A stretch of DNA of 64,000 nt from Phenylobacterium sp. (GCF_013911965.1 NZ_JACESE010000006.1:62001-126000); one strand, 5' to 3'; counted from the first letter of the stretch, positions 16,992 to 26,637 are shown. Notes: generated by a model not told the origin, from the sequence alone. Numbers and translations: made by a program.

Positions 16992-18709
16992 TTCAGGTCG
17001 GCGACGCTAGGATCGAGGCGCACCGCCGCCTCCATGTCAGCCGCCGCACCGGCCGCATCGCCGAGTTGGGACTTCGCCTGACTGCGCGCCCACAGGGCAT
17101 AGACGTCTTCTGGATTTGCGGCGAGCGCCTTGTCCAGCCACTCCACCGCCGAGAGCGGATCCTCCATGACGAAATAGACGATGCCCTTCTGGGCGATCAG
17201 CGCCTGGTCGTCGGGGTGGGCCGCCAGACCGGCGTTGAGGTCCCGCAGGGCCGCGTCGAACTGGCCCGTCGCCCGGAAGAGGGCCGCGCGCGAAAGCCGG
17301 AGGTCGGCGTGATCGGGCGCCAGGGCGAGGCCGGCGTCGTACTCCGCTCGCGCCGCGTCGAAGTTCTCCACATAGACGTGCAGGTCGCCCCGGGAGACGC
17401 GGACGTCCGGATTGTCCGGCCCGAGGGCCAGCGCCGCGTCGAGATCCTTCCAGGCGCCGTTCAGATCGTCCAGGTAGGAACGGGCGGCCGCCCGGCTCAG
17501 ATAGGTGGTCACGGTCGGCTCGAGCGCGAGCAGCGCAGTGTAGCTCTTTTCGGCCTGGGCGTAGTCGCCCGTGGAGAAGGCCGCCTCCGCCAGCCCCGAG
17601 TTGCCGAGGTAGCTCTCAGGCTCGATCTCCACGGCGTGTCTGTAGAAATTCATCGCCGCGCCGGCGTCGCCCTCGTCGTCGGCTATCGCGCCGAGCGTCA
17701 GCCAGGCCGTGTCGGTCTTGGGATCGGCGGCGATCGCTTCGACCGCCTCGGTCCGGGCCTCGTCGGCGCGGCCGAGGATGCGGAGCCCGTTGGCGTAGAT
17801 TCCCTGCACCCAGGGCTCCATCGCGCCGGCCGCCTTCAGGTGTTGGAAGGCCTCCACCGCCTGTTCGGCCTCGTCGACCAGGACCGCGGCGAGGGCGTAG
17901 TAGAGAAGGCTGTCCGCATCCAACCCGTCGAGGTTGGAGGCGACGGCAAGGTCGGCCTTGGCGCCCCCGACATCTCCCTGGTCGGCCCTCAGCCAGGCGC
18001 GGCGAACGGCGGCGGCGGGGGTCGGCCGGGCGGCGAGGGCGCGGTCGAGATCGGACCTTGCGGCGTCCGTCTCGCCCTCGTCCATCAGCACCTTGGCCCG
18101 CATCAGAAGCATCTCCGGCTCCCCGGGGGTGCGTCGAAGCCCCTCGTCGAGGACACGCCGGGCGCGGGCGTTCTGGTCAAGATCGTAGTAGGCGCGGCCC
18201 AGCAGAGCCGTGACGAAGGAATCGTCGGGACGGGACCGGTTCAGTCGCGTGAGAAGCGGCAAGGCCTCCTGCGCCCGCCCCAGCTCCACCAGGCTCTCGG
18301 CGCGTGCGGCTTGCGCCCACGGATCCTGGGCGTCGAGCTCCAAGGCACGGTCGGCATAAGCCAAGCCGCGCTGCGGGTCACCGGATATCAGGTTCAGCCG
18401 CGAAGCCAGCCCAAGGGTGTCCGGCGTCGGAACGAGGCCGGCCGCCGCCTCCGCGTCCCTGAGCGCGCCGTCGAAATCGCCCGCGTCAAGCCGCAGCGTC
18501 ACGCGCGCCATATGAGCGCCCGCCTTCACGACGGGCGGGTGTTCGCCGGCCAGCAAGGCGTCGCAGGCTTCCGCAGCCCCCGGGGCGGGCTCGCCGCTGT
18601 CTTCGATGCGGCAGGCGCCGAAGGCGTCGGGCTCCTCCTGCGCCTGGACCAGGGCGGGGGACAGGAGCGCCGCCGCGGCGACGGCGGCGGCGAGCGAACG
18701 GATGATCAT
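16988..18709 (-). CDS. Exported TPR-repeat protein
   Basis: 573 residues. A Sec signal peptide (MIIRSLAAAVAAAALLSPALVQAQ) is followed by about 14 degenerate tetratricopeptide repeats covering nearly the whole chain (recurring A..LG..A..A/DL..AL patterns). Periplasmic scaffolding or protein-protein binding is likely. It overlaps the upstream M16 protease gene by 4 bases, so the two are made together and may act in one envelope complex. The exact role is unknown. Confidence 0.85.
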   Translation of the reverse strand: MIIRSLAAAVAAAALLSPALVQAQEEPDAFGACRIEDSGEPAPGAAEACDALLAGEHPPVVKAGAHMARVTLRLDAGDFDGALRDAEAAAGLVPTPDTLGLASRLNLISGDPQRGLAYADRALELDAQDPWAQAARAESLVELGRAQEALPLLTRLNRSRPDDSFVTALLGRAYYDLDQNARARRVLDEGLRRTPGEPEMLLMRAKVLMDEGETDAARSDLDRALAARPTPAAAVRRAWLRADQGDVGGAKADLAVASNLDGLDADSLLYYALAAVLVDEAEQAVEAFQHLKAAGAMEPWVQGIYANGLRILGRADEARTEAVEAIAADPKTDTAWLTLGAIADDEGDAGAAMNFYRHAVEIEPESYLGNSGLAEAAFSTGDYAQAEKSYTALLALEPTVTTYLSRAAARSYLDDLNGAWKDLDAALALGPDNPDVRVSRGDLHVYVENFDAARAEYDAGLALAPDHADLRLSRAALFRATGQFDAALRDLNAGLAAHPDDQALIAQKGIVYFVMEDPLSAVEWLDKALAANPEDVYALWARSQAKSQLGDAAGAAADMEAAVRLDPSVADLN

Positions 18710-21501
18710 GGTGCTTCTCCAGCTTCCTTCAGACCGGCGGCGGGGCGGGCCAAGGCGACGATGGGCTCCGGGGTGAGCCAGCGGACGGCGGCGGCCTGAA
18801 CCTGGGCCACGGTCAGGGCGTCGAGCGTCGCCCCGATGGCGAGCGAATCGGAAAGGGCTGTCGGCTCCCGGGACGACTGAGACAGGGTGAGCGCCCAGGA
18901 GCCGTTGTCGGACAGACGGACTTCGCGATCGGCCTGGATGGGCCGGCGGGCGGCCTCGAACATCTGTGGCGTGATCTCCTCGGCCGCCAGCCGGCGCGCC
19001 GCGTCTCGCACCGCCGCGACCACCGCATCCAGATCGGCCGCAGCGCTCTCCACCACCACGAGCAGCACGCCCTGGTCGGAGCGCGGGCGCATCTCCACCC
19101 CCACGAGCGGCGCATAGGTCATGCCGCGACGCTGCCGCGTCTCCTCCATCACCGCCATTTCAAGGATTCGCGACACGACGGCGAGGGTCGCCAGCGTCTC
19201 CAGATCATCGCCGTCGGCCCCGTAGAGCGGCCAGCGGATCTGGGCCGCCGCCCGGCTCGTCGGGCCCTCATGGACGACCTCGATCGGAGCCTTGGGGCGG
19301 GCCTCGGGCGCGACGAGGTGCTGGGCCCGGGTCGGCGGCGGCGGCCGCCGCCGCGGGGGCAGGGCGCCGAAGGTCGCCGCGACCGCCTCTCGGACAGCCT
19401 CTTCGGACGCATCCCCCACGACGGCGACATCGATCCGGCCCAGCGCGAGGTCGGCGGAGAGCGCCCGCCGCAGATCGGCCACGGAGAGGGCGGCGGCCGC
19501 CTCCGGCGCCAGCGTCACGGCGAAGTAGTCGGGCCACAGGGCCTTCATCAAGGCGTTGCGCGCGACGTAGGACGGGTCGGTCGCCCCCAGTTGCGCCTCC
19601 CGGTCGGCATAGCCCGCCAGGGGCGCGGCGAGGCTCGGGTCGAAGGCCGGCGCCTTCACATAGGCGGCCATCATGGCGAGGCCGAACTTGAGGTTGCCCG
19701 CCAGCATTTCGGACGAGAAGACCAGGGCCTCGTCTTCCAGTTCCGCGGCGAACCGCCAATCGCGGGTGGCGTAGCTGCGCGCGAGTTCGGCCGCCGGGTG
19801 GCCTTCCAGCCCACCGTCCACGAGCAGGGCGGCGCCCAGGGTGGCGGGCAAGAACTGGTCCGGCGGAAGACCACGACGCCCATCCCCGATCCGCACGACC
19901 ACCGTCACCTCGCCGGGCGCGAAGCTGGTGCGCATGTGGTTGACGACGACGCCGTTGCCGAACCGCAGGCGCAGGACGCCATGCCCCAGAACCTCGCGGC
20001 CCACCACCTGGCCAGGCGCGCCCAGAGCCACAGGGGAGGCGTCGCCGAAGGCGATGACGGGCGCCTGGGGCGCAGGGGGCAGTTCCGATGCGCCCGCGGC
20101 GGTCCAGGCCGCCAGGATCTCCGACGCCTTGGGCGCCTTGGCGTCCTCAACCGAGATCCGGGGCGGCGCGTCAGGCGGCCAGGCCTGGAGGAACGCCGCC
20201 CGCACCGCTTCGGGGCTCAAGGTCTCGGCGAACCGGTTGAGCCGCCGCATGTCTTCGTTGGCCGTCCGGTAAGGGCGCTCCAGCGACGCCAGACGGAGCA
20301 GTTCGTCGGCCCAAGCGAAGCTTGAGCGCGCCGCCTCCGTGTCCTGCAGGCCGCGCAGGGCTGCGCGCTCCACCGCCAGGACATGATCGATCTCACCCTG
20401 GCTCGGGCCCTGCTCGGACAAGGCCCGCATCGCGGTGCGGATCAGGGCGACAGCGCGACCGGCCGCCCCGTCCGCATGTGCGGCGCTGACGCAAAGGCTG
20501 GCCGCGCGGTCGAACCGGAGCGGACCGATGACGTCGAGGCTGTGGACATCGGCGTCGCGGGCCGCCGCCGACGTCAGCCGGGCCGCAAGGATTTCGGCCC
20601 AGACGAACTCCGCAAGATCGGCGGTCTCCGGCGCTTCGGGCAGGGCTGCGCTGCTCTTGCACACGAGGCTGCGGCGGGGCACGCGCGTCGCCGGCAGCAG
20701 CCGCACCTCGGGCGCGGACAGGCGGGCGAGGTCGCGCCGCGGCGCCCGCTGGGCCGCATCGCCCGCCGGACGCCAGCCGGAGAAACGCTCGCGGATCAGC
20801 GGTGCGACAGCGGCGGCCTCCACCGGCCCGGTCACGATCAGCAGAGACCGGTCGGGCCGGTACGCCCGGCGATGGAAGGCCGCCAGCTTGGAGGCGTCGA
20901 GGCTGCGCAGCGACTCCTCGGTCCCGGCGGGGCTGCGGTCGCGGTCGCCCTCGCCGACGAACTGGAACGCCCACTCGGCCTCGATGGTGGGCGTTTCGGG
21001 AATCTGCATGCCGCGCCGCTCGGCCTGGACGACGCCCCGCTCGATGTCCACCTCCTCCGGGCGGAACAGCAGGCCGTCACCCACATCACGAAGCCAGACG
21101 AGCGCCAGATCGAGATCGGCCCCGTCCGCTCCGGGCAGGTCGAGGTGATAGGTTGTCTCACGTTCGCTGGTGAAGGCGTTGTGGTCGCGGCCGCTGGTCA
21201 GGCCGCGCTGCGCCATCACCGCGTCGATGTCGCCCTGGGGTCGGCTGCGCGTGGCGCGAAAGGCCATGTGCTCGACGAAGTGGGCGGCGCCGTGCTCGTC
21301 TTCCGCCTCGTCCTGACTGCCGGCTTCGATCCGCAGGCGCAGGGAGATTCCGGTCGCCTGCGGCGCCTCCAGGATCTGGTAGCGCAGGCCGTTCTCGAGC
21401 GCGCCCTCGACCAGACGCGGCTCGGCCTGGGCCGCCGCCGGCGCAAAGAAGACCACCCAAGCGCCCAGCAAGGCGCCGCACGCTCCCCAGGCCCGAGACA
21501 A
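18706..21501 (-). CDS. M16 (pitrilysin-family) zinc metalloprotease, exported
   Basis: 931 residues with a signal peptide (through AAAQA, about residue 26). The inverted zinc motif HFVEH is at 74-78, and the third ligand is probably E154 in DIERGVV, 76 residues on, as in pitrilysins. Two M16 halves follow, the second without the motif, which is normal for the family. It probably degrades peptides in the periplasm. It forms a two-gene unit with the TPR protein downstream. Confidence 0.9.
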   Translation of the reverse strand: MSRAWGACGALLGAWVVFFAPAAAQAEPRLVEGALENGLRYQILEAPQATGISLRLRIEAGSQDEAEDEHGAAHFVEHMAFRATRSRPQGDIDAVMAQRGLTSGRDHNAFTSERETTYHLDLPGADGADLDLALVWLRDVGDGLLFRPEEVDIERGVVQAERRGMQIPETPTIEAEWAFQFVGEGDRDRSPAGTEESLRSLDASKLAAFHRRAYRPDRSLLIVTGPVEAAAVAPLIRERFSGWRPAGDAAQRAPRRDLARLSAPEVRLLPATRVPRRSLVCKSSAALPEAPETADLAEFVWAEILAARLTSAAARDADVHSLDVIGPLRFDRAASLCVSAAHADGAAGRAVALIRTAMRALSEQGPSQGEIDHVLAVERAALRGLQDTEAARSSFAWADELLRLASLERPYRTANEDMRRLNRFAETLSPEAVRAAFLQAWPPDAPPRISVEDAKAPKASEILAAWTAAGASELPPAPQAPVIAFGDASPVALGAPGQVVGREVLGHGVLRLRFGNGVVVNHMRTSFAPGEVTVVVRIGDGRRGLPPDQFLPATLGAALLVDGGLEGHPAAELARSYATRDWRFAAELEDEALVFSSEMLAGNLKFGLAMMAAYVKAPAFDPSLAAPLAGYADREAQLGATDPSYVARNALMKALWPDYFAVTLAPEAAAALSVADLRRALSADLALGRIDVAVVGDASEEAVREAVAATFGALPPRRRPPPPTRAQHLVAPEARPKAPIEVVHEGPTSRAAAQIRWPLYGADGDDLETLATLAVVSRILEMAVMEETRQRRGMTYAPLVGVEMRPRSDQGVLLVVVESAAADLDAVVAAVRDAARRLAAEEITPQMFEAARRPIQADREVRLSDNGSWALTLSQSSREPTALSDSLAIGATLDALTVAQVQAAAVRWLTPEPIVALARPAAGLKEAGEAP

Positions 21502-21600
21502 TCCCCACCCCCGAACAAAACGGAAACAGCCCGAGCCATTGCTACATTGGGTTGTCCCGCCGCGCTACCCCCTATCGCCCGTCAGGCGAACGGCGTGCGC

Positions 21601-21918
21601 TCAGTCGAGGCCGAGGCTCTTGCGGTAATCGGGGTGGACGAGGTCGTGGTATTCCTCGTGGCGCCGGATGTAGCTGGCGAAGAAGGGGCAGACCGGCATC
21701 ACCACCTGGCCATGCTCGCGGGCGTAGTCCAGCGCCGTGCGGACGAGCTTCGACCCCACGCCCTTGCCCTCGAACGCCGGCGGCACCTCCGTGTGGGGGA
21801 AGAGGATGCCGGTTTTGAGCAGCCGGTATTCGGCGAAGGCGACGTCGCCGCCCAGCCGGACTTCGAAGCGTCCCGCTTCGCTGTTGTTGATGACTTCGAG
21901 ATCGTCCGCGCCGGCCAT
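21601..21918 (-). CDS. Small GNAT-family N-acetyltransferase (COG2388/YjdJ-like)
   Basis: 105 residues. The start at 21918 has GGAGGA upstream; a longer frame from 21963 does not. The acetyl-CoA loop PPAFEGKGVGSKLVRTALDYAR and VMPVCPFFASYIRRHEEYHDLV match the short single-domain GNAT group. The acceptor is unknown. Confidence 0.85.
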   Translation of the reverse strand: MAGADDLEVINNSEAGRFEVRLGGDVAFAEYRLLKTGILFPHTEVPPAFEGKGVGSKLVRTALDYAREHGQVVMPVCPFFASYIRRHEEYHDLVHPDYRKSLGLD

Positions 21919-21968
21919 GGCGTCCTCCGCTTGCCAGCGCCAAGGGAAGCACGGCCTCCGCACAAGCG

Positions 21969-21994
21969 AAAGGCCGGCGTCGCCGCCGGCCTTT
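21969..21994 (-). terminator. Terminator after the UrcA gene
   Basis: A perfect 10-bp stem, AAAGGCCGGC (21969-21978) with GCCGGCCTTT (21985-21994), lies 39 bases beyond the urcA stop on the minus strand. It ends in a short T-run and could also work in the other direction. Confidence 0.65.
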
Positions 21995-22032
21995 GCCGAA
22001 GTCCTCTGCGGCCCGATCGGGCCGCGGGCGCC

Positions 22033-22320
22033 TTAGCGCTGGGCCAGTTCGATGCCGGCCACGGCGGCGAGTTCGGAGTCGCCGACCTTCTGGAGGGTGG
22101 CCTCCACGGTCGACTTCACGCAGCGCGCCTGGGCGGACTGGCGGAAGGTTTCGTGGGTGGTCTCGCGCAGGCAGACCGTGCGGGCGGCGCCGACGATCTC
22201 GGCATGGACCTGCTCGGCGGACTTGCCGGAGAGGGAGACCTTCACGCCTTCGGCGGCGAAGGCCGGAGCGGAGACGGACGCGGCGGCCACGAGGGCCAGG
22301 GCGGCGATACGAGCGATCAT
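22033..22320 (-). CDS. UrcA-family exported protein
   Basis: 95 residues: a signal peptide cut after AFAAE, then a mature domain with two cysteines (RTVCLRE and ARCVKS) and V.V..LS.KSAEQVHAEI, the pattern of the UrcA family common in Caulobacterales and sphingomonads. The function of the family is unknown. The Shine-Dalgarno sequence is weak. It has its own promoter and terminator. Confidence 0.82.
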   Translation of the reverse strand: MIARIAALALVAAASVSAPAFAAEGVKVSLSGKSAEQVHAEIVGAARTVCLRETTHETFRQSAQARCVKSTVEATLQKVGDSELAAVAGIELAQR

Positions 22321-22423
22321 TTTTTCAGTTCCCGGAAAGGGGGTTGATGACAAACCACTTTTCGGGGCGTTCCTCTGGCGGCCTTCGTCGTCGATACGCG
22401 CCGTTGTCGGCCGCCTTGACCGT

Positions 22424-22453
22424 GTGATAGCGCGACCTTCCCCTAGGTCACAA
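22424..22453 (-). promoter_or_regulatory. Housekeeping-type promoter for the UrcA gene
   Basis: On the minus strand TTGTGA (22453-22448) and GCTATCAC (22431-22424) lie 16 bases apart. The second is a 7 of 8 match to the Caulobacter sigma-73 -10 element GCTANAWC. The leader would be about 95 bases. The remaining gap up to 22618 shows nothing else I can support. Confidence 0.5.
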
Positions 22454-22618
22454 GCGACTTTTTTGCGACGCAACATCCCCCTGCTGCGCTGCGGGATGAA
22501 CAGGCGCCGCTGGTCATGGCGTAGGCGCCGGGGCTTGATAGCCAAGCGGCTCGCCGAGGAGCCGGAAGGTCGTGCGGTCCAGTCGAACGGATCCAGGCAG
22601 CGCAGCGTCCGAGCGAGC

Positions 22619-23014
22619 CTATGCCTCCACCGTCATCTGGGTCTGGGTGACCAGGGCCAGAAGCTTGCCCTCGGCGCTGGTGATGCGGGTCTGCCAGACG
22701 CTGGAGCGGCGGCCGATGTGCAGGGGCGCAGCCTCGCCGGTCACCGTCGTGCCGACCTTGGCCGAGCCCAGGAAGTTGGTCTTGCTCTCCAGCGTCGTCG
22801 TCCGCGCGCCGGCGGGAAGGTTGAGGAAGCCGCCGATGGCGCCGAGCGCGTCGGCGAAGGCCATGAAGGCGCCGCCGTGCAGGATGCCGCCGGCGGTGCA
22901 CAGGTCCTCGCGCACGGTCAGGCGGCCGACGACGCGGTCCTTGCCGCGCTCTGTGATCTCCACGCCCATGAGGTCGGCGAAGGGCATGCCCGTAGGGGCG
23001 GCGGGCGCGGTCAT
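22619..23014 (-). CDS. PaaI-family hotdog thioesterase
   Basis: 131 residues from the ATG at 23014, which has GGAG 9 bases upstream; an ATG at 23032 would add 6 residues. The hotdog domain contains LCTAGGILHGGAFMAFADALGAIGG and TNFLGSAKVGTTVTGEA, typical of acyl-CoA thioesterases of the PaaI/YbgC-like group. The substrate is unknown. It is divergent from asd. Confidence 0.85.
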   Translation of the reverse strand: MTAPAAPTGMPFADLMGVEITERGKDRVVGRLTVREDLCTAGGILHGGAFMAFADALGAIGGFLNLPAGARTTTLESKTNFLGSAKVGTTVTGEAAPLHIGRRSSVWQTRITSAEGKLLALVTQTQMTVEA

Positions 23015-23090
23015 CGGCGTCGTCTCCAACATTTCGTCCGGGTCTTTTTCTCGGCGCCCGGGTTGCGCCGCGACAGCCTAGCCCCTAGGT

Positions 23091-23115
23091 GGAACGAGAC
23101 GAAGCCGCCACCGTT
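23091..23115 (+). promoter_or_regulatory. EcfG (SigT)-type promoter upstream of asd
   Basis: GGAAC (23091-23095), exactly 16 bases, then CGTT (23112-23115): a perfect match to the general-stress promoter pattern, 84 bases before the asd start. No other plus-strand gene lies between. A housekeeping promoter would also be expected for an essential gene. Confidence 0.55.
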
Positions 23116-23198
23116 CGGGTCTGGCGGCGGCGCGCTTGCGCGTGTGGGAGCGGCGGCGTATCGACGCCTGCCGCAGGAGAAAATCAGGAGAGAGTTCG

Positions 23199-24230
23199 AT
23201 GGGTTACCGGGTGGCCGTGGTCGGCGCCACGGGCAATGTGGGCCGTGAGATGCTGAACATCCTCGAGGAACTGGAATTCCCCGTGGACAAGATTCATGCG
23301 CTGGCTTCGCGCAAATCCATCGGAGTCGAGGTCTCGTTCGGCGACGAGCGGATCAAGTGCGAGGACATCGAGCAGTTCGATTTCTCCACGGTCGACATCG
23401 TGCTGATGAGCGTCTCGGGCGCCTTTTCCAAGGAATGGTCGCCGAAGATCGGCGCGGCCGGCCCCATCGTGATCGACAATTCCTCCGCCTTCCGCATGGA
23501 TCCGGACGTGCCGCTGATCGTGCCGGAAGTGAATCCGGACGACGTGTCCTACGCCGGCAAGAAGAACATCATCGCCAATCCGAACTGCTCCACCGCCCAG
23601 CTGGTGGTGGCGCTGAAGCCCCTGCACGACCGGGCCAAGATCAAGCGCGTGGTCGTCTCGACCTATCAGTCGGTCTCCGGCGCGGGCAAGGAAGGCATGG
23701 ACGAGCTGTGGGACCAGACCAAGGGCGTCTTCGTCCTCGGCCCGGGCGAGCCCAAGAAGTTCCCCAAGCAGATCGCCTTCAACGTCATCCCCTTCATCGG
23801 GTCGTTCAACGACGACGGCTACACCGATGAGGAGGCCAAGATGTGGAACGAGACGCACAAGATGATCGACCCTGAGATCAAGCTCACGGTCACCTGCGTG
23901 CGCGTGCCGGTCATGGTCGGCCACTCCGAAGCCGTGAACATCGAGTTCCACGAGCCCCTGGACGAGGATGAGGCCCGCGAGATCCTGCGCGAGGCGCCGG
24001 GCCTGATCGTCGTCGATAAGCGCGACGAGAAGGGCTATGTCACGCCGAAGGAAGTCCAGGGCGAGTTCCCGGTCTTCGTCAGCCGCATCCGCAACGACCC
24101 GACCATCGAGAACGGTCTGAATCTGTGGGTCGTGGCCGACAACCTGCGCAAGGGCGCGGCGCTGAACGCGGTGCAGATCGCTCAGCTCCTGCACGAGCGC
24201 GGCCTGATCAAGTCCAAGGCCATCGCCTGA
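23199..24230 (+). CDS. asd: Aspartate-semialdehyde dehydrogenase
   Basis: 343 residues from ATG 23199 with CAGGAGAG upstream. NADP-binding VVGATGNVGREML and the catalytic Cys130 in NPNCSTAQ are present, as is the basic HSEAVNIEF region. It reduces aspartyl phosphate to the semialdehyde for lysine, diaminopimelate, threonine and methionine synthesis, so it is essential for cell-wall precursor supply. Confidence 0.96.
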   Translation: MGYRVAVVGATGNVGREMLNILEELEFPVDKIHALASRKSIGVEVSFGDERIKCEDIEQFDFSTVDIVLMSVSGAFSKEWSPKIGAAGPIVIDNSSAFRMDPDVPLIVPEVNPDDVSYAGKKNIIANPNCSTAQLVVALKPLHDRAKIKRVVVSTYQSVSGAGKEGMDELWDQTKGVFVLGPGEPKKFPKQIAFNVIPFIGSFNDDGYTDEEAKMWNETHKMIDPEIKLTVTCVRVPVMVGHSEAVNIEFHEPLDEDEAREILREAPGLIVVDKRDEKGYVTPKEVQGEFPVFVSRIRNDPTIENGLNLWVVADNLRKGAALNAVQIAQLLHERGLIKSKAIA

Positions 24231-24387
24231 GGCGGCGGGCGGCGGGCGCGTCAGCCCGCCTGCCCCGGACTTCAGAATTCCTGTTCCGGAAGGCGCGAAC
24301 CGCGCGGCGATACAACCTTGCCCGTCGCACGCGAGGGCATAGGTAAGGGGCCTTCTGGTCCCGATTCCCTCCCCGAAAGCCGCCGCC

Positions 24388-25320
24388 GTGGTTGAAGCCC
24401 CCGAGTCCCCGCCGCCCGCAGCCCTCGCCGCGGGCCTTTCGGCCTATCTGATCTGGGGCTTCATCCCCCTCGTCTTTCAGCTCCTCGGCGGGCTTGGCAT
24501 GGGGCCCTGGGAGATCCTCGCCCACCGCACCTTCTGGGCCATCCCCTTCGCCGGCCTCTTCGTCTGGATGGCCGGTCAGCAGGCCCAGGCTCTGGCCGTG
24601 TTCCGCAAGCCGGGCGTGCTCGCCCTGCTCGCCCTGTCCTCCCTGCTGATCGCCGCCAACTGGGTGGTCTTCATCTGGGCGGTGAACAACGGCCGGGTGC
24701 TGCAGACCAGCCTGGGCTACTTCATCAATCCCCTGCTCAGCATGGCCGCCGGCGCGCTCCTGTTCCGCGAGCGGCTGGACCGCGTGGCCCAGGCGGCCAT
24801 CGGCTTCGCCATCGTCGGCGTGCTGCTGCAGACCCTGGCGCTGGGACGCCTGCCGTGGGTTTCGCTGACCCTGGCGGCCAGCTTCTGCGGCTATGGCATC
24901 GTGCGCAAGCGGGTCGCCGCCGACGCCCAGACGGGCCTCTTCATCGAATGCCTGATCCTGGGCCTGCCCGGCGCGGTCTTCGCCGTCTGGCTGGCCGGCG
25001 CCGGCGCCGACCACTTCACGAAGGGCGTCACCCCGGCCGCCTGGCTGATCTTCTCCGGCGCGGCGACGGCCGTCCCCCTCGTCCTCTTCGCCTGGGCCGC
25101 GCGGCGCCTGCCGCTCTCGGCCATGGGCTTCATGCAGTTCCTGGCGCCGTCCATGACCTTCGTCCTGGGGGTCCTGCAGGGCGAGCCGCTGACCGCCCTC
25201 AAGCTCGCCTCCTTCGCCTTTATCTGGGCCGGCGCCGGGGTCTTCGCCTACGGGCTCTGGCGCGCCGGCCGCCGGTTGGCGCGGGCGCCGGCCGCCGTCA
25301 TTCCGGATCCGGGTACATGA
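24388..25320 (+). CDS. rarD: RarD/EamA-family transporter
   Basis: 310 residues from a GTG start, with ten predicted membrane helices in two EamA-like halves. YLIWGFIPLVFQLL, ILAHRTFWAIPF, AANWVVFIWAVNNGRVLQTSLGYFINPL and PLSAMGFMQFLAPSMTF are strong RarD signatures. RarD is named for chloramphenicol sensitivity; its true substrate is not settled. The 157-base gap before it holds a GC hairpin (24241-24260) without a T-run. Its last 23 bases overlap the convergent P-loop gene. Confidence 0.9.
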   Translation: MVEAPESPPPAALAAGLSAYLIWGFIPLVFQLLGGLGMGPWEILAHRTFWAIPFAGLFVWMAGQQAQALAVFRKPGVLALLALSSLLIAANWVVFIWAVNNGRVLQTSLGYFINPLLSMAAGALLFRERLDRVAQAAIGFAIVGVLLQTLALGRLPWVSLTLAASFCGYGIVRKRVAADAQTGLFIECLILGLPGAVFAVWLAGAGADHFTKGVTPAAWLIFSGAATAVPLVLFAWAARRLPLSAMGFMQFLAPSMTFVLGVLQGEPLTALKLASFAFIWAGAGVFAYGLWRAGRRLARAPAAVIPDPGT

Positions 25321-25864
25321 CGTGCGGCGAGGCGAGCGGCGCAAGCCCGAACGCCTCGATGATCCGCTCGGCCGCCGCGTCCGGCGGCGTGGCCTCGGTG
25401 TCGATGACCAGATCGGCCGGAATCGGGCGATAGGCGGGCCCACCGGCGGCGCGGAACTTCCGCAGCACCTCGACGGAGTGCAGCTTGTTCGAGGCCTTGC
25501 GGTCGGGGTTCTCCACCCGCCGGTCCTGCTCCTCGGGCGAGACCGTCAGCTCCACGAAACAGACCTCGCCGCCGTGGCGCTCGACCACGGCCCTGGTCTC
25601 CTCGATGAAGCCGGACGGGACGGTGTTCTCCGGGGCGAAGGTGAAGATCAGCGGCCGGTCCTCGCGCGCCGCCTCTTCGAACATGGCCAGCCAGTAGAGG
25701 CGCCGCAGCCGGACGAAAGGCGCGCTGCCGAAGGGAAAGACCGCCGCGACGGCGTCCAGGGCCAGGTGGTTGTGGAAGAGCGGATAGTTGGTCCGGGCCG
25801 CCAAGGCCTTCGCCACCGTCAGCTTTCCGCAGGCCGCCGGACCGAAGATGAAGACCAGCCGCAT
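25298..25864 (-). CDS. P-loop kinase-like protein
   Basis: 188 residues. Walker A is GPAACGKLTVA, followed by FHNHLALDAVAAVF and a C-terminal VIDTEATPPDAAAERII, like small shikimate/gluconate-kinase-fold nucleoside or metabolite kinases. The substrate cannot be told. It is followed by a YgjP-like gene on the same strand further left only in the sense of neighbourhood; the two are separated by 20 bases with that gene upstream. Confidence 0.75.
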   Translation of the reverse strand: MRLVFIFGPAACGKLTVAKALAARTNYPLFHNHLALDAVAAVFPFGSAPFVRLRRLYWLAMFEEAAREDRPLIFTFAPENTVPSGFIEETRAVVERHGGEVCFVELTVSPEEQDRRVENPDRKASNKLHSVEVLRKFRAAGGPAYRPIPADLVIDTEATPPDAAAERIIEAFGLAPLASPHVMYPDPE

Positions 25865-25884
25865 CGCCCCTCTCCCGATGGCCC

Positions 25885-26625
25885 TCAGCCGGCGCCGACG
25901 GCGTGGAGCCTCGCCCCATGCTCGCGCAGCCAGGCCCGCTGCGGCGCCGGATCGCCGACCAGATCATGCACCAGAGCCCAGAAGCGCGGGCCGTGGTTCA
26001 GCTCGCGCAGGTGGGCGCATTCATGGGCCGCCACATAGTCGGCCACCGAAAGCGGCGCCAGCGCAAGGCGCCAGGAATAGCGGATCACGCTCGGAGTCCG
26101 CCCGGCGCCCGGCTTGCAGGAGCCCCAGCGGGACCGGGCGTCCATCACGCGGATCTCCGGGGTCGGCTCGCCCAGGGACCCGGCATGGCGCTCGGTCAGC
26201 CGCGTGAGGCCGGCCAGGGCCTCGCGCTTGATCAGGCGCAGCGCCCCCCTGGCGAAGACCTCGCCCTCGCCGGGCGCCAGCAGGCGGCCCGGCTCGCCGC
26301 CGTCCGGAACGAGGCGCCTGGCCCGCCCCTCGCTGCGGGCGAGAACATAGGCCTCGCCGAACAGGCGCAGCTGACGGCCGGGCGCCAGGGGCCGCGGGGC
26401 CGGAAGCTCGGCCAGCCGCGCGCAGATCCAGTCGATCCGCTCGCGTGCGAAGTTCGCCGCTTCGGAAAGGCGGCGGGCGGAGGGGGCGGTGGCCACGACC
26501 TCGCGCTGCGTCCGGTCGAGACGCAGCGAGATGCGGCGGGCGCGCGGGTGGACTTTCAGGCGGACGACGGCGCCGGCGATCTCCAGCCGGTCGCCGTCGG
26601 CGAAGGGACGGCCGAAGGGACTCAT
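25885..26625 (-). CDS. YgjP-like (M48/DUF45) zinc metallopeptidase
   Basis: 246 residues. The C-terminal zinc site HECAHLRELNHGPRFW supplies two His, Glu and a third His, preceded by SRWGSCKPG and VADYVAAHE, all typical of the YgjP/SprT-like group. The N-terminal half is the usual beta-rich domain (RRISLRLDRTQREVVATAP). The in vivo substrate is unknown. It starts 12 bases after the phaZ stop, so it is probably in the same transcript. Confidence 0.87.
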   Translation of the reverse strand: MSPFGRPFADGDRLEIAGAVVRLKVHPRARRISLRLDRTQREVVATAPSARRLSEAANFARERIDWICARLAELPAPRPLAPGRQLRLFGEAYVLARSEGRARRLVPDGGEPGRLLAPGEGEVFARGALRLIKREALAGLTRLTERHAGSLGEPTPEIRVMDARSRWGSCKPGAGRTPSVIRYSWRLALAPLSVADYVAAHECAHLRELNHGPRFWALVHDLVGDPAPQRAWLREHGARLHAVGAG

Positions 26626-26637
26626 GTCCGGCCGAAT

